Source of the DNA: Dicaeum eximium
Lineage: Eukaryota > Chordata > Aves > Passeriformes > Dicaeidae
DNA: 64,000 nucleotides
Direction of reading: 5' to 3'
NCBI GenBank assembly: GCA_013396995.1
Contig: VWZP01001424.1
Span: 434,001-498,000, forward strand
Shown here: positions 1-12,000 of the stretch, piece by piece
Numbering within the stretch: position 1 is the stretch's first letter
How the letters are laid out: every line of letters starts with the position of its first letter
Notes under the pieces: model-generated
Told to the model about the DNA's origin: nothing
Databases searched by the model: none
The model's input: only the letters and a program-made list of their open reading frames with translations
Translations under genes and position numbers: made by a program

Positions 1-288
1 AGGTTCTGGCTGTCCTTTATGACTTTCAATATTCACAGTACAGAAGACTAAAAGAAACATTTTATTCTTGGGAATCTAACTAATCCTATCTTTATAAATA
101 AATCTTCCTTCCTTTCTCAGCTCCACATCTTTTTCTCCAGGGGGCTTTCTGTCACTTTTGTTCCAAGATTTAAGTTTACAACTTCTTCAGTTCCTCCCTG
201 ATCCAGGAAATCTCACAGAAGTTCTCTTCCCAGTCTCACAGAAGCTCTAACAGCTTTTTTTCCCAGAGCTTTCATTCTGTTTTAGTCA

Positions 289-735
289 CAAAATGCTGAG
301 GGTTGGAAGGGACCTCCTGAACTCATCTAGGCGAACCCCCCTACTAAAGCACACTCACTTAGACCAAGTTGTAAGGGATTGTGTCTAGGAGGGTTTTGAG
401 TATTTCCAGAGGAGACTATAGAACCTCTCTGGGCAGCCTGTTCCAGTGCTCTGTCACCCTCACAGTAGTTTTTCCTCTTATCACAGAGAACTTCCTCTGT
501 TTCAGTTTGTGCTCATAGCCCTTTCTCTTGTCTCTGAAACCAACCTGTCCTGGTCCTCTTGACACACACCCTTAAAATATTTGTAGACATTGGTAAGATA
601 CCCTCTTAATTGTCCCTTTATTAGGCTGAAAAGTCCCAGCTTCCTCAGCCTTCCACCACAGGAGATCCTTCCATCCCCTAATAATCGTTATTGCTCTCTA
701 CAGAAACTTCTCCAGTAGTTGCTTGTCTTAAGCTG
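289..735 (-). mobile_element. CR1 non-LTR retroposon fragment, minus strand
   Basis: The plus strand reads as the reverse complement of a CR1 3' portion. It opens with an ACAAAATGCTGAGGGTTGGA-like tail and continues through a GGGACCTCCTGAACTCATCT block. It then carries the segment complementary to the end of CR1 ORF2, with CTCTCTGGGCAGCCTGTTCC and GCTCTGTCACCCTCACAGTA. In the family these encode the region before the ORF2 stop, where residues such as NRLPREV are usual. The copy is 5'-truncated, as most CR1 copies are, and has many substitutions and small deletions, so it is old and inactive. CR1 moves by target-primed reverse transcription and dominates bird repeats. The left edge is fairly sharp; the right edge near 735 is approximate. 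Confidence 0.88.
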
Positions 736-849
736 TGTCTATATTAGTAACTAAAATGAACCAGGAACCACTTACTGATCCTGAGGGAAATGATAGAGCC
801 AAGACTGCTAAACTCTTGTCTTCCCTCACTCTTTACCCCTGAAAATATG

Positions 850-911
850 TATACCCACACATACACATACATATATATATATGTATATACACACTACACA
901 CATATATATAA
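850..911. repeat. CA/TA microsatellite
   Basis: An imperfect alternating purine-pyrimidine tract of CACATA and TATATA units. It explains the short tyrosine- and cysteine-rich frame that crosses it on the minus strand. No gene is implied. Confidence 0.8.
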
Positions 912-1204
912 AAACTAGCACTGTCCTTGTCCAAAACCACACCTGGCGACATCCTGAGAAAGTCTGGCTGAATTATGGGAAGACTATGCTTGTGTTTGTA
1001 ATTTAGCTGAGTTTCCACCTTTCTCTCTTGACTTTTCTGTTAGAGCCATATGTAGGGATTTGAGGCTAGTCTTTCTTGTTCTTACTGTCCTGGAGAGTAT
1101 CTCTTGCTCAGTGCCGCAAAAGTTGCATTTCCTTCATCTTTCAAGCTATCCCATTCTGAAAAAATCTGCCTGATTGCTAATTGCTGCTGGTTTCATAGAT
1201 GGCT

Positions 1205-1382
1205 CACCAATTTTGCAGCAATAAAGAACTGAGGAAGAATTTCTTTACTCTGTGGGTGACCACACACTGGAACAGATTGCCCAGAGAGTTGGGGAATCTC
1301 CCTCACTGGAGATATTCAAGAAATGTCTGGACACAATCCTGTGCAATGTGTTCTAGGATGACCCTGGCTGAGCACAAAGGTA
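1205..1382 (+). mobile_element. CR1 fragment, end of ORF2, plus strand
   Basis: The plus-strand frame from 1199 encodes residues LRKNFFTLWVTTHWNRLPRE, which correspond to the conserved C-terminal part of CR1 ORF2. The DNA then follows the CR1 path through an ATATTCAAG...TGGACACAATCCTGTGCA block and a TCTAGG..GACCCTG block. It stops before the terminal octamer repeats, so both ends are missing. It is a fossil fragment of about 180 bp and not a host gene. Confidence 0.85.
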
Positions 1383-2911
1383 AGACCCAGACTCTAAAAG
1401 AATCTTTACTTTGGCAAGAAACATTACATTAAATGTAATGGTGTGCTCAGTGGAATGCTATTAAGCTTACCAATTTGTAAACCCAAAAGAGAGGAAGTAT
1501 CCATTACTCCTCAATAATGTAATTAAAAATAAGGAGAAGAAACTATAAAGAATTAGATCCAGTATGTAGCACTGCATGTGGTGTCAGAAGGAAAATTGAA
1601 CAGCTCTTGTTGAAATTAGTTACTGTACTCTTTGTCAGTGTGAACACAGAATTAAATGAACAGTTTGACCTGTAATTTGACATGATGTTTGAAAACAAAA
1701 CGTGAGTTTTTCTATTGCAACTTTGTAAGGTATGTACATGCCATTTAATATATACCATGCACTTTAAGTGTCAGCAAGTTTCTGATACTTATAAAAAGAG
1801 CTACAACCATTAAGTTAACAGAACTAACTTCTACTTAAAAATATATATTTCAAGAAATTATTTCTATTAATTCAAATAAGACAGAAGAAATTTCAAAAAC
1901 AACTTGTAAATTAAAGAACTGAAAACAGTACCTATAATCAACTGGGGAAAACCAAAAGAACCTCAAGTAACCACAGACCAGTTAAGTTTCTCAGTATGTC
2001 TAAGGAGTCATCTTACCAGAGGAGTTGGTAACACTTAAACTCTTTGAAACACTTAAAATGTTAACCTGTACAACCAGGCAAGCATAAAATTGAACCATGT
2101 TTACTTGTGGATTTTGAACTAGCACTACACCATGACTTGCCATTCTTTCACCATCATTCCATTGTCACGTGAAAAGACTGAAAAGTCTGAAAGATCAACA
2201 CTATTTTTTGCCAAGGAACAGCACAACCATATTAAGTGTAAGTGAAAATTATGCTTGCAAAATCTCATCCTGATATTGTTTGTGCTCTCTGCAGCCAAAG
2301 AGAGGTACCTTTTTGGTTCTTACTTTTTATGAATATTAGTTTCTATTGTTCCGTTATGAAAAAGTCACTGAGGTCTCCTTGAAAGAAGAAACAATTCTTT
2401 TGAAGCTTAGCAACAGGGCTGATATGCTGAATAGATGTTTATAATGTTGTCATGATTTGAGCAATATGTCATTTCAATTATCTCTTCAGAATTGTTTCCT
2501 AGTTATTTTTTAAGACCTCAAGAGCAGCTGTAACAGAATGTTTAACTGATTTTCTACAGTGAGGTAGGTGCTCAGATAGCAAAACACAAGTTTTGAATTA
2601 AAAGCAGCGAACCAGTAAATAACAAATTAATAGGGTTTAACTGAATTAGAGTTTAATTTATGAACTGAAGAGAAATATTGGTAAAGGAAATCAAGTTGGG
2701 AATATGTTCCAGTATTCCAGGGCAGAACCAGCTATATTTTATTTTACCATTTGCAACCCTTTGTGCAATTTAGCAATGATGCTATTAATTACAGCAATGG
2801 TAAAAAGTATTTGCAAGATTATAAGACAATACATTTCTATCTTCAAGATATCTAATCCTTCAGTAAAAGTAAAGTAATTAAGATGTTTCTCTGGAGCTAG
2901 AAGTCCTTCCT

Positions 2912-2954
2912 CTTCTTTACTTCTTTACTTCTTTAGCTTCTTTATTTCTTTACT
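2912..2954. repeat. Pyrimidine octamer repeat (CTTCTTTA)n
   Basis: About five imperfect tandem copies of CTTCTTTA lie on the plus strand, giving a homopyrimidine-rich tract of about 43 bp. Confidence 0.75.
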
Positions 2955-3330
2955 CCGTTACACAGTCTTTGTTTTATGCTATTCCACAGGATTATAATTT
3001 AAAACCAACATTAGGAATAAAATAAATTTTAAAAATCTTTCACTTATTGTTCTTGTGCCATTGTATATTATCAAAATTTATTCTATTTTCAGTTTATCAA
3101 TTGTCTGGTTTTATTACTGAAGGCCTCTCAATTTTTTATGATCTGTATTTCTTTTATTAGATTCTCTGTGAGGCTGCTAGTAATAGTACACTCCTATTAA
3201 ATTTATTTCTTCCAATTCTGACTTTTTCATTTCTCATATGCCAAAAAGTCACCTTATTCTCATCATTACAGGCTATTTGAAATATTCTTTACATTACTTT
3301 GACATAGAGTAGTCTCTCTATTTACATAAT

Positions 3331-3360
3331 CATATACATATACACACATATATACACATA
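3331..3360. repeat. Short TA/CA microsatellite
   Basis: Imperfect CATATACA/TACACACA units of about 30 bp. Likely a polymorphic simple repeat. Confidence 0.6.
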
Positions 3361-3688
3361 AAATGACACACACTAATACGCCAAATTAACATAGCAAAAT
3401 TAAGTAACAGTGAATGCACCATAATATTAAAATGATGAGCAACTTTAATAAGATTCCCTTTAAATTTCATTTGGAATAATTTTATTTGCAATCTTTTGGG
3501 GGGATAATATAAACTCCTTAAGATACCAAGCTATTTCTTTTTAACTAACTTATACAGCAACTTGTGCATTGAGCTGTATTCAACATTTTCTGATAATGAA
3601 GCCATCAAGACAAACAAACAAACAAAACTCCAAGGAGGGGCCCTGTCATTCAGTTTCAGTTAATTCCTCTCTTATTCCTTTTCTTCAG

Positions 3689-3747
3689 TTTATTAGCATA
3701 TGCAGCGGAGAAGGACATCTGAACCAACAACAATTGTTTTCTATAAG
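3689..3747 (+). other. Exon-like segment (weak)
   Basis: A strong polypyrimidine-AG acceptor (TCTTATTCCTTTTCTTCAG) ends at 3688 and a moderate donor (AAG|GTAAAT) starts at 3748. They bracket 59 bp with one open frame (FISICSGEGHLNQQQLFSI). The residues match nothing I recognise. Pseudo-exons of this quality are common in vertebrate non-coding DNA, so I treat it as probably fortuitous. Confidence 0.12.
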
Positions 3748-6700
3748 GTAAATTCTGGATGAGTAAAAGAGAATGCATCTTGTTTAATACATTTTAATTT
3801 ATGATCACCATAAAGAAATTAATACTTTTAGCAAAAAGACAAGATGCTCTGTTGACTGGTCTGTAATAAGAAAATATAAAGTACTTTCAAGTAGAGACTA
3901 AAGTAACAGAAAAATAACTCAATTTTTTAATTTTTTGCATTTTTTATTTTACTCCTCACTTCTTCATAGGTATCATAATAATTAGCAACTTTACATAAAT
4001 CAGTGATAGATATATAATAGCCAGATGCATATGCCAAAAGAAGTATTTACTAGAAAATGCTGGTTTTCTACAAAATTTCTACACATTTCCTTCTGGTCCT
4101 TTTAATAAATAAATTCAGATAGGTCATTGTCAGTAACAATGAAGCTTGAAATATAGGCTTATAAATATTATAATTCCAATTTATTATTTTATTACATTTT
4201 AGTGCTACGCTAGATAGCTGTTTACAAATAGGCAGACCTCTGTTTCCCATCAGAAAGTAGAAAAAGAAAAACCCTAAGTATGGCTTAGGAAATAGCATAA
4301 GTAAGGTATTTTAATTTTATCAGTATTGTAAGGAGCTGCAGTCTCCTGAAACCTTGCTTAAAGATTAGCCTGACATGACAGGTATAATGTTTCATTTCCA
4401 TTTCTTTTTTCCTTTTACAAAGTTCATAATTACATGTCAGATTACAAGCAGGTAGCAGTTTTTCCTTGTTAACTTTCAGTGTTGAAAGAATTGCATAAAA
4501 TAGTTTTGTTATCCTGTGCAAAGCCCTAGGATTCTCTCGGATTAGGGACTGGTTCTTGAAATAGCTACTCAGCCTATACTAAACTGTCAGCACAGAAAAT
4601 TGTGATTTAAGAATGAGAAGTAACACCATTCAGTAGCAAAGGCAGATGTCCAGAAAAATCTCATCAGCTGTTTGAGTCAGCAAAACCATGCTCTTACACA
4701 GGATGATAAGAAGGTGATCTGAGATACAGCATTTTCAGCTAACCCATACTCTAAGTTTCACTGTAATCACCCAGCAAAGAGTTCTTTCACAAAGTTTCTG
4801 ATTTCTTCATTCTGGAGGAGGTCCAAAAAGAAATATTCGTACTGGTGGAACTGTTTCCCACTTCTTAGGAAGAACAGGATAATACAGCAATTGTCCTTCA
4901 TCTGACAAGCAATTTTTGTTAATTTACAAGTAATGTACTTTTCTTTCCCCTTCATTTTATTAAAATTAAAGATTATACCATTTCAGAGCTCCAGAAAGAG
5001 GAGTTTCTTATGTTGCAAAAAAAGAGAGAAAAATCAGTATCTGTTATTCCTAATATCTTGGAAAATAGTTATTTATTTCATTTAGTTTCACATGCACAAT
5101 AATTAACAATATAAGAACTTGTATAGTCTAAATAAAGGTATGAATTATATATATATCTTAAAATGTATAATAAGAACTTTAAAAATTAATGAATGGTTGT
5201 GGAGTTATTTGATTTTTTCTTTAATGAGCCTTACATTTCCTGTCAGCTACACTTTGTTATATATTAATAAAATTACTACTACTGAGAATGAAATGTTATT
5301 ACCAAACTCTCCTCTGAAATACATACACAATACTTGTTTTCTGCCTTCAGTTACTAATTCTTTTCAAACTAGATAAGAAACTTTCAATCTTCTTTGAAAA
5401 CGTATTTTTAGGTGTTCTCTTATGGGAAAAAAATGAAGGTATATTATAGAAAAAGTAGGGCAACCCAAAACAATATTGCATTACTGTGTACACGCTTCAG
5501 TGTCATCATTTATATGTGAGTTTTGTATATTTTATTCATGAGACCTCTATTTTCTTCTCCATTACATGTTAATTCTGCTTCACTCTGTTTGACAGCCAAG
5601 ATGAGCTGTTTTGGATTCAGGGCAATTTGTAAGTCAGAGGAAAATCTAAGAAACAAACCCTGGAAAAAATTTTTAGTTTTTACCTTTACAGTTTTGTCAA
5701 TGTCAGTTTAAATGGGCAAGATTTTGAGGTGTTGATATGAATTAGCATTTTACTAACTTAGGGAAAGTTCCACACTGAGACAGAGATAGAAAAGCTTATC
5801 AGGTTAAAACATTGTGTTATGAGCTACAACAGTGTTAAACTGATAGAGGCATTTCAAATTAAATCAAGCTTTGCATAGTGCTTCCTGTAATTTCTTTCTA
5901 TTAGACACTGTTGTGGAGTTAAAAAGAATAGGGATAGGAAATTAGGGTGAATGTGGGGGAAGCCAATGGAACAAGAAAAAGGAGATTTTAGAAAACTGAG
6001 AACAAAAATAAACTTGAGAGAAATAAACTATGTTTGAATGCTCAGACATCTGAAAATCCAAGGGAAGAATTTTACTATATTTCAATGTGAAGTAAACTGT
6101 GCATAAAGCTTTCCTTCATGGGAAGAAAAAGAAAATAACTTCACTAATAAAGAGGTTTGATATGTACAATAAATGTATGGCAATATGAATATGCAAAAGA
6201 CTTCTTTTGGAAATTTTCACTCGATTCTATAAAAGATGTTTCACTAGTATATAATTTTATATATACAAGGACTTGAATATTACAACCTCCTCCCTTCACT
6301 AATTTCCTTCATGTCTTCTGGTCATGTGCATTTTACTTTTAAAGGTATGTTTATACCAAGTCATTCTTATCTCTTCAAATCTTTGCTTCACATATGGTAT
6401 ATCACATTTCTTAGGCTTTCTTGTGCATGGAGCTATCTGCCAGATGTTCCAGAGAACCTTTTCATTGTCTCTATTGATGTATTCAGCGCATTCATTTCTA
6501 CAGACAGCTGATGTCTGGGAGTGTATATTATAGGCAAGAATCATTAAATATATCTTCTTACAGATTCAAAAGAACATTTGAGTATTTGATAAACTAATTA
6601 AGAAATGTAAGTGATAAATGCACTTAGAATTCCCATTGGTAAGCTATATTATTTCAGTAAACGTCACAAAAAAGTATTTTCTTATGGTTATTCAACAAAA

Positions 6701-6861
6701 TTTGCACTACAGGTTGAAATAAAAGAAACTGATGTTGCTCATTTTTACATTGTTTAATATATTCTAATACCATGGGAATATTGGAAGAGTGTGGACAATA
6801 TTTTTATATGCATGTATTTAAGTTAGGGAAATTTGTTGTAGTTAATAGTCAATACACAGAC

Positions 6862-7567
6862 TGCAGCCTGGGAAGTATTCCATGTCTCAGTAGGTGGATG
6901 TGCCCTTGAGGAAGCTGCAACCCATGGAGATCCCATGGTGGATCAGGCTGGAGCAGTCTCTTGCAGAGGGCATGTTTGCCATCAGGCCCTGTGAACCTGT
7001 GGGGAGCCCACACTGAAGCAGTCTGTTCCTAAAGAACTGCACCCCTTGGAAAGGGCCCATGCTGGATCAGGCTGTGGAGAACTGCTGTCCATGGGAAGGA
7101 GTCTCATTGGGGAACAGTGTGGAGAGCTGTCTTCACAGGGGGCACTCCATGCTGGAGCTGGAGAAGAACATGAGGGGAAAAGAACATTTGAGAGAAGTGG
7201 CTATTAGCTGACCACAGCCCCCACTCCCCATCCCTGTGTGCTGCTCAGGAGCAGGAGGCAGAGAAATCGTGAGCAAGTTCGATCATGGGAAGAACGGAGG
7301 AGTAGGGGGATGTTGTTATTTGTTTTAGCTCTTGTTGCTCTTCATAATCCTACTCTACTTTTAATGGGCAAAGAAATTTAAATTAATTTTACCCAAAGTG
7401 GAATATTTTCTTTTTTTATAATATTAAGTTAACTGAAGAATGATCTTCTTGTCTTTATCTTGACTCACAAACTTTCCCATCTAATTTTCTCCTCCTATCC
7501 TGTTGAGGAGTGGGAGTGAGAGAGTGGCAAGATAGAGGGCTTGGCAGCCAAGGTCAAACCCACCACA
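6862..7567 (+). mobile_element. Avian endogenous retrovirus solo LTR
   Basis: This matches my memory of a very common bird ERV LTR. The U3 part consists of repeated CATGCTGGA-type units separated by CCATGGGAAGG-like spacers (about 6890-7160). It is followed by a purine-rich stretch, a TAATCCTACTCTACTTTTAATGG block, and a U5-like end with GGAGTGGGAGTGAGAGAGTGG. It closes on GTCAAACCCACCACA at 7567. The downstream sequence is not a tRNA primer-binding site and no gag or pol follows, so this is a solo LTR left by LTR-LTR recombination. The 5' edge is uncertain; a TG start could lie near 6834. It is inactive as a virus but could keep promoter or enhancer motifs. Confidence 0.75.
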
Positions 7568-7628
7568 AGGGATTACACCTTTCATACTGATTTTTCAGGC
7601 CTCACCCTTTAGAGGAGTTTAATTTCTC

Positions 7629-7713
7629 AAAAAAAAAAAAAAAAAAAAAACCAACAAAACAACAACAAAAAAAACCACCCCAAAAAAAAACCCAAAAAAA
7701 ACCAAAACCACCC
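7629..7713. repeat. A-rich low-complexity tract with a 22-A run
   Basis: An uninterrupted run of 22 A (7629-7650) is followed by A-rich sequence broken by CC and CAA. It begins 61 bp after the LTR end. It could be a decayed poly(A) tail of another retroposon, but no such body is visible upstream. Confidence 0.8.
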
Positions 7714-10700
7714 TGTATTTCTCTATATACTGAAGCTCACATGCCCCATTTTAGGCTAATTTTTCAACACTAATAGAAGCACAAAATATACTGAATATAC
7801 TTGCAAAAATAGGGCCAATTATAGATCTTATTTATGAGTAATTCTATATTCTTAATTTCACAGCCTTTTGAATTGTAACTGGCACAGGAAAAAGAGATCA
7901 TCTAAAGAGCTTCAGTAAAGGAAACCTTGCATTGCAAGTGCAATATTACTATCGTTGTATAAGGGCAATGAGGTTGCTGCCAAAACAGAGTGTATGTCAT
8001 GTTGACACCATAATTGCAATTAGGCAAAGAATACTTTAGTTTTTTGGGCATGGGGTTACCAGAGAGCCACTAGGCCTAAAAGAGTGACATTCTGTTTCAG
8101 TGCACTCCTGAAATATCATGGAACAATCTCCTACTCAGACTTTCTTCTACCTCCACAGAGTAACACCTATTGTCTTCTGCTACAGAGGAATATAACACTG
8201 ACAGTGAAAAAACCAACTTGTGATAAACTGCTTATGTGTTATTTAATCAGGTTTAAAAAGAAAATGTACTGAAAGGACATGTATTCTACATAGAGGTAAT
8301 TATTTACTGAATTGTGTGTGGATTAAATTAGGCTTTTCCAGAAAATAAGCAAACAAAATCCTTGTTTGAAGGCTATTGCAGCTTGTAGAAGTGCCATTCA
8401 TTTTTCAATAACTTAAATCCAAGGAACTGACAAAATGAAGATCATTTTTAGAGTACTTTTATACCCACACACCACATGTTCCCTGACAGAGTGAATAATT
8501 TTCAACAGCTACTTCAGTCTGCTTCTGCCAGATAAGGAAACATTGTATGCATTTTCAGTCCCTTCCATCATGTAAAACATTTCCTTAGTTATGCTCCCAT
8601 GCTTCCTCTCCAGTCCCAAATGCATATTGCATTGTTTCGTTAAGCTATGCATATATAATAACAATGAAGACAAATTCTTAATTGTATAGACATAGATTTA
8701 AGTATTACATTTATGTTTTGTTTTGTTTGATTGGTTGTAGGTTTGTTTTCTTTTGTTTGTTGGGTTTTTCTTCAGTTGCAGTTGGGTAGAGCTTACAGTA
8801 TTGCAAAAAGTTGCAAAATTAGAATTTGAATAGTTATATATTTTTATTTGTATAAGAAGTTAACCCTATAAGCCTAAAATTGACCAGTTTAAGTAATTAA
8901 AGATATGTCTCTGATTTAAGCACTGACAGAACCTTGGCTATAGTAGATTTTAAATTACACCATCATCCTATGTACTACCTTTCACTGCCATGTGTAATTT
9001 GCATTGGCAGTCAATGAAAAATAAAATTGTTGGTGGAACTTTAAGAACAGTAAAAGAAACATACCAGCTGTAAATTACACCTTTGCAAAAGAGAGATATT
9101 TACAGTTACCAACTCACACACTAATTATTGTTTTAAGTAATAGTAAATCTTCCAAATAAAAGCCCAATTACTTAAGGCAGCAGAACTAATATAGAAAATT
9201 TTGAGAAATAAAGAGAGAAGTGGCATATCACTGCCATGACTTTTGAAATATCACAGGCAATGGCTTGGCAACTAGATCAGCCAATTCCCATTGGGATGTA
9301 ACTCATTAGGTTCCATAGACTTGTGTAAGTTCAGGTTCCTCAGGTGGTCTCAAACCTGATTCTCTGCTGCAGTGGGAGAGACTTTTCTCCCCCACTCCCT
9401 GCCTTGCAGTCCATGCACTTGAGAGCTGTGAGAACAGAGATAACCAGTGTATTGAAATGACAAAGTCCTTGAGTACCTCAGCCTTCTCCTTGTATGTTTT
9501 TATCAGTTTGCCATTCTACTCAAATTTAATCATTAATAGTAATTAACAATTAATAATTAACAATTATTCTCAATATCAAGTCATATTAAATTACTGTATA
9601 CACTTTAGAGCTTGACTACTTGAAAGCACTATTAATAACACAGAAACTGTTGGTTCAGAAACAAAATATTTGCAACTCATGCAGAAATGGTAACAATTAA
9701 ATAGAAAAATGAAGTACTAGTTTGGAGTTATTTTCTTCTTAAGTCATTAATTACACTAATATGTGATGCAGGACTCTCACCAACATGGAATGAAACATTT
9801 TACAGTCAAGGACAGATTTTTTCCCTAATGATATTATGTGATGTTTACGTAAGTTATTCTGTGGATAGTGAAGCTGAGAGATCTTTTATGCAGATTTCAT
9901 TAATAAGCAGCAACTTATTTCTATGCTCTTACTCATTTTTATCATTTATATTTGCTGTCAATCTCACACATAACATTTCACATGCATTCATGTAGTGAAC
10001 TATACTAATAATGCAACATGTAGTCCAAATTCATTTCATGCAGTTATTGTTTTCAGTTTAGATTAGTAAAAATGTGCTGTTCACTTAAAAACCATCCACG
10101 CGGGGTCTATAAAGAAAATTGTTGGGAAACCAACTGGAAAATAGAGTCTTCACTGGAATCTTAAATGTTTGTTGTTGGGTTTTTTTCTAAATGAGAGCCA
10201 TTAGAACACAAGTTTATGTAGGACATCACTTATTCAAATTATTTTCCATGCATTTTGGCAGGCATCAGAAAGATAACAACCAAAAAAAATACTTAAAAGT
10301 TTAATGGGTACGACTTCTTAGTGAAAAGGTCTCATTATCTCAAATGAAATCAAATAAAAATGAAATAAAATTTGAAGCACAGCAAGCAGCATATTGGTTA
10401 TAACTATTTCAAAAATAGGTTTGGGAAATGTGAAGACACTTATCACTACTATTATTTCTTTGTACAGAGTCATCAGAGAAACCAGTATTGAATTTAAATG
10501 GGGATATATCTGATTTTTTGCAATATATTTCAAATCCATCTTAAACAATTTTTTAACTTATGTAGTAATATATACTACCTGCACTTCTAAATGACTGTTG
10601 ATGTTGTTCTCTGCCATCTCCATGGCAAAATGAACAGAATTTTAAAAAGAAAAGATATAAAAGATAAATTTATCAGTGCTTTTTATTATTAATCACATGC

Positions 10701-11574
10701 GTAAGATGGATTGGAAGAGAAACTTGTCACATGTAGGTAAAGGAGGAATATTAAATAAGTGCTTCTAGGGGAATGACTTTACATGTGTTATCACTCAAGG
10801 GTGACTGTTATGATATATTGAAACTTCTGCTTTATTCTCATAAACACGAGGAGGCTGTTTAGCTGTGATTTAACAGCCAGGGCTGTAGTGCATCACTGCC
10901 ATGAATCCAATGTTAAGGCATGAGATCTGGAACATTAGGTGTGCTCACAGCTGTTTTCCTCTCCCCTTTAGGCTGAGGATGGCCACATTCTTATGAATCC
11001 ATAGAACAGTTCGTATTTCCTGCTGACATCCAGAGACTCTTGACATGCAGGTCTACAAGCGTGAAACATCCTCTTAACACATCCTTAAATGTAACCACCC
11101 AAATATTTTCTGTTTATCCTTTAACTTCTACCAAACCATAACTACCATAATTACCATAACTTCAAAGCCTTTGAAAGAAGCTCTCAGCGAGTGACTGATG
11201 TTCATATTCTCCAGATTAAAGAAAGAGAAACAAGCAGAAATGTTAACTTTACAATAGTAAGTATTTCTCTACATTAAAGTTTATTCACAAGAAACTATTT
11301 CAAAATAAATATATGTATGATGTGTTGGTGTATCAGTTTGACATCCTGTCACAAAAGCATTTTATTGCACAGAAATACTCACTATTTTTTACCCGTTAGT
11401 CTTTAAACATTGTGATTTATTTTTCTTATGTTTTGAAATACCTGCTGAAGACCACTACAATTCTGGAAGTTCATCTCAAAAGAGAAATTTAAAGCATGGG
11501 TTTATTTCAGGTAGCTGAAAAAGTGTTATGTACTGTGTGAATGATAGCTATAAATACAATCAGTATCATTATAA
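7714..11574. other. Unique AT-rich sequence, one possible old repeat
   Basis: No gene is recognised in this 3.9 kb. About 9255-9445 is locally GC-richer and contains TTCCTCAGGTGGTCTCAAAC and a CTTTTCTCCCCCACTCCCTG block. I associate this vaguely with dispersed avian repeats but cannot name the family. A T/G-rich tract lies at about 8716-8775. The rest shows nothing. Confidence 0.5.
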
Positions 11575-12000
11575 ATCGGGTAATTATATACATTCCTTTG
11601 GAACTAAAACATAAAATTATTAAATTCAAAAGGATAAATAAATAATGTTATGTAGTAAAATATAGTATAAGCCAGTATATTTACATCTTTTATTGGCTAA
11701 TTATATAACATATATGACTAATTATATAACACATATTAATACTAATATTATAATAACAAATATTTTAGAAAAATATTAGGAATTTAATATAGAAATACTT
11801 ATTTTAAAATGCTATATTTACATGCTAATTATACTGTATACCATGTTATACTATTATAGTTTTCACTATATGTAATCATAGCATTATTGTATTCTAATTC
11901 CAGTATAATTATATAATATAATGTAAATCATAATATTAATCTATGCAGTATAATAATATATATGACCAATTATAATATTTAAAAAGTGATTTAGTATATA
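11575..12000. repeat. Very AT-rich island with short internal duplication
   Basis: About 425 bp made almost entirely of A and T in ATATAAT/TTATAATA words. The 14-mer CTAATTATATAACA occurs twice with a 21-bp period (11697-11710 and 11718-11731). This may be a decayed satellite or a scaffold-attachment-like, easily unwound region. No coding potential is seen. Confidence 0.6.

Larger units (their letters stand above)
1383..6833. other. Unique AT-rich sequence, no gene recognised
   Basis: About 5.4 kb without a recognisable gene or interspersed repeat. It holds two simple repeats (2912-2954 and 3331-3360) and one exon-like segment (3689-3747), listed separately. All frames are 85 codons or shorter and have no recognisable domain. 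Confidence 0.6.
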
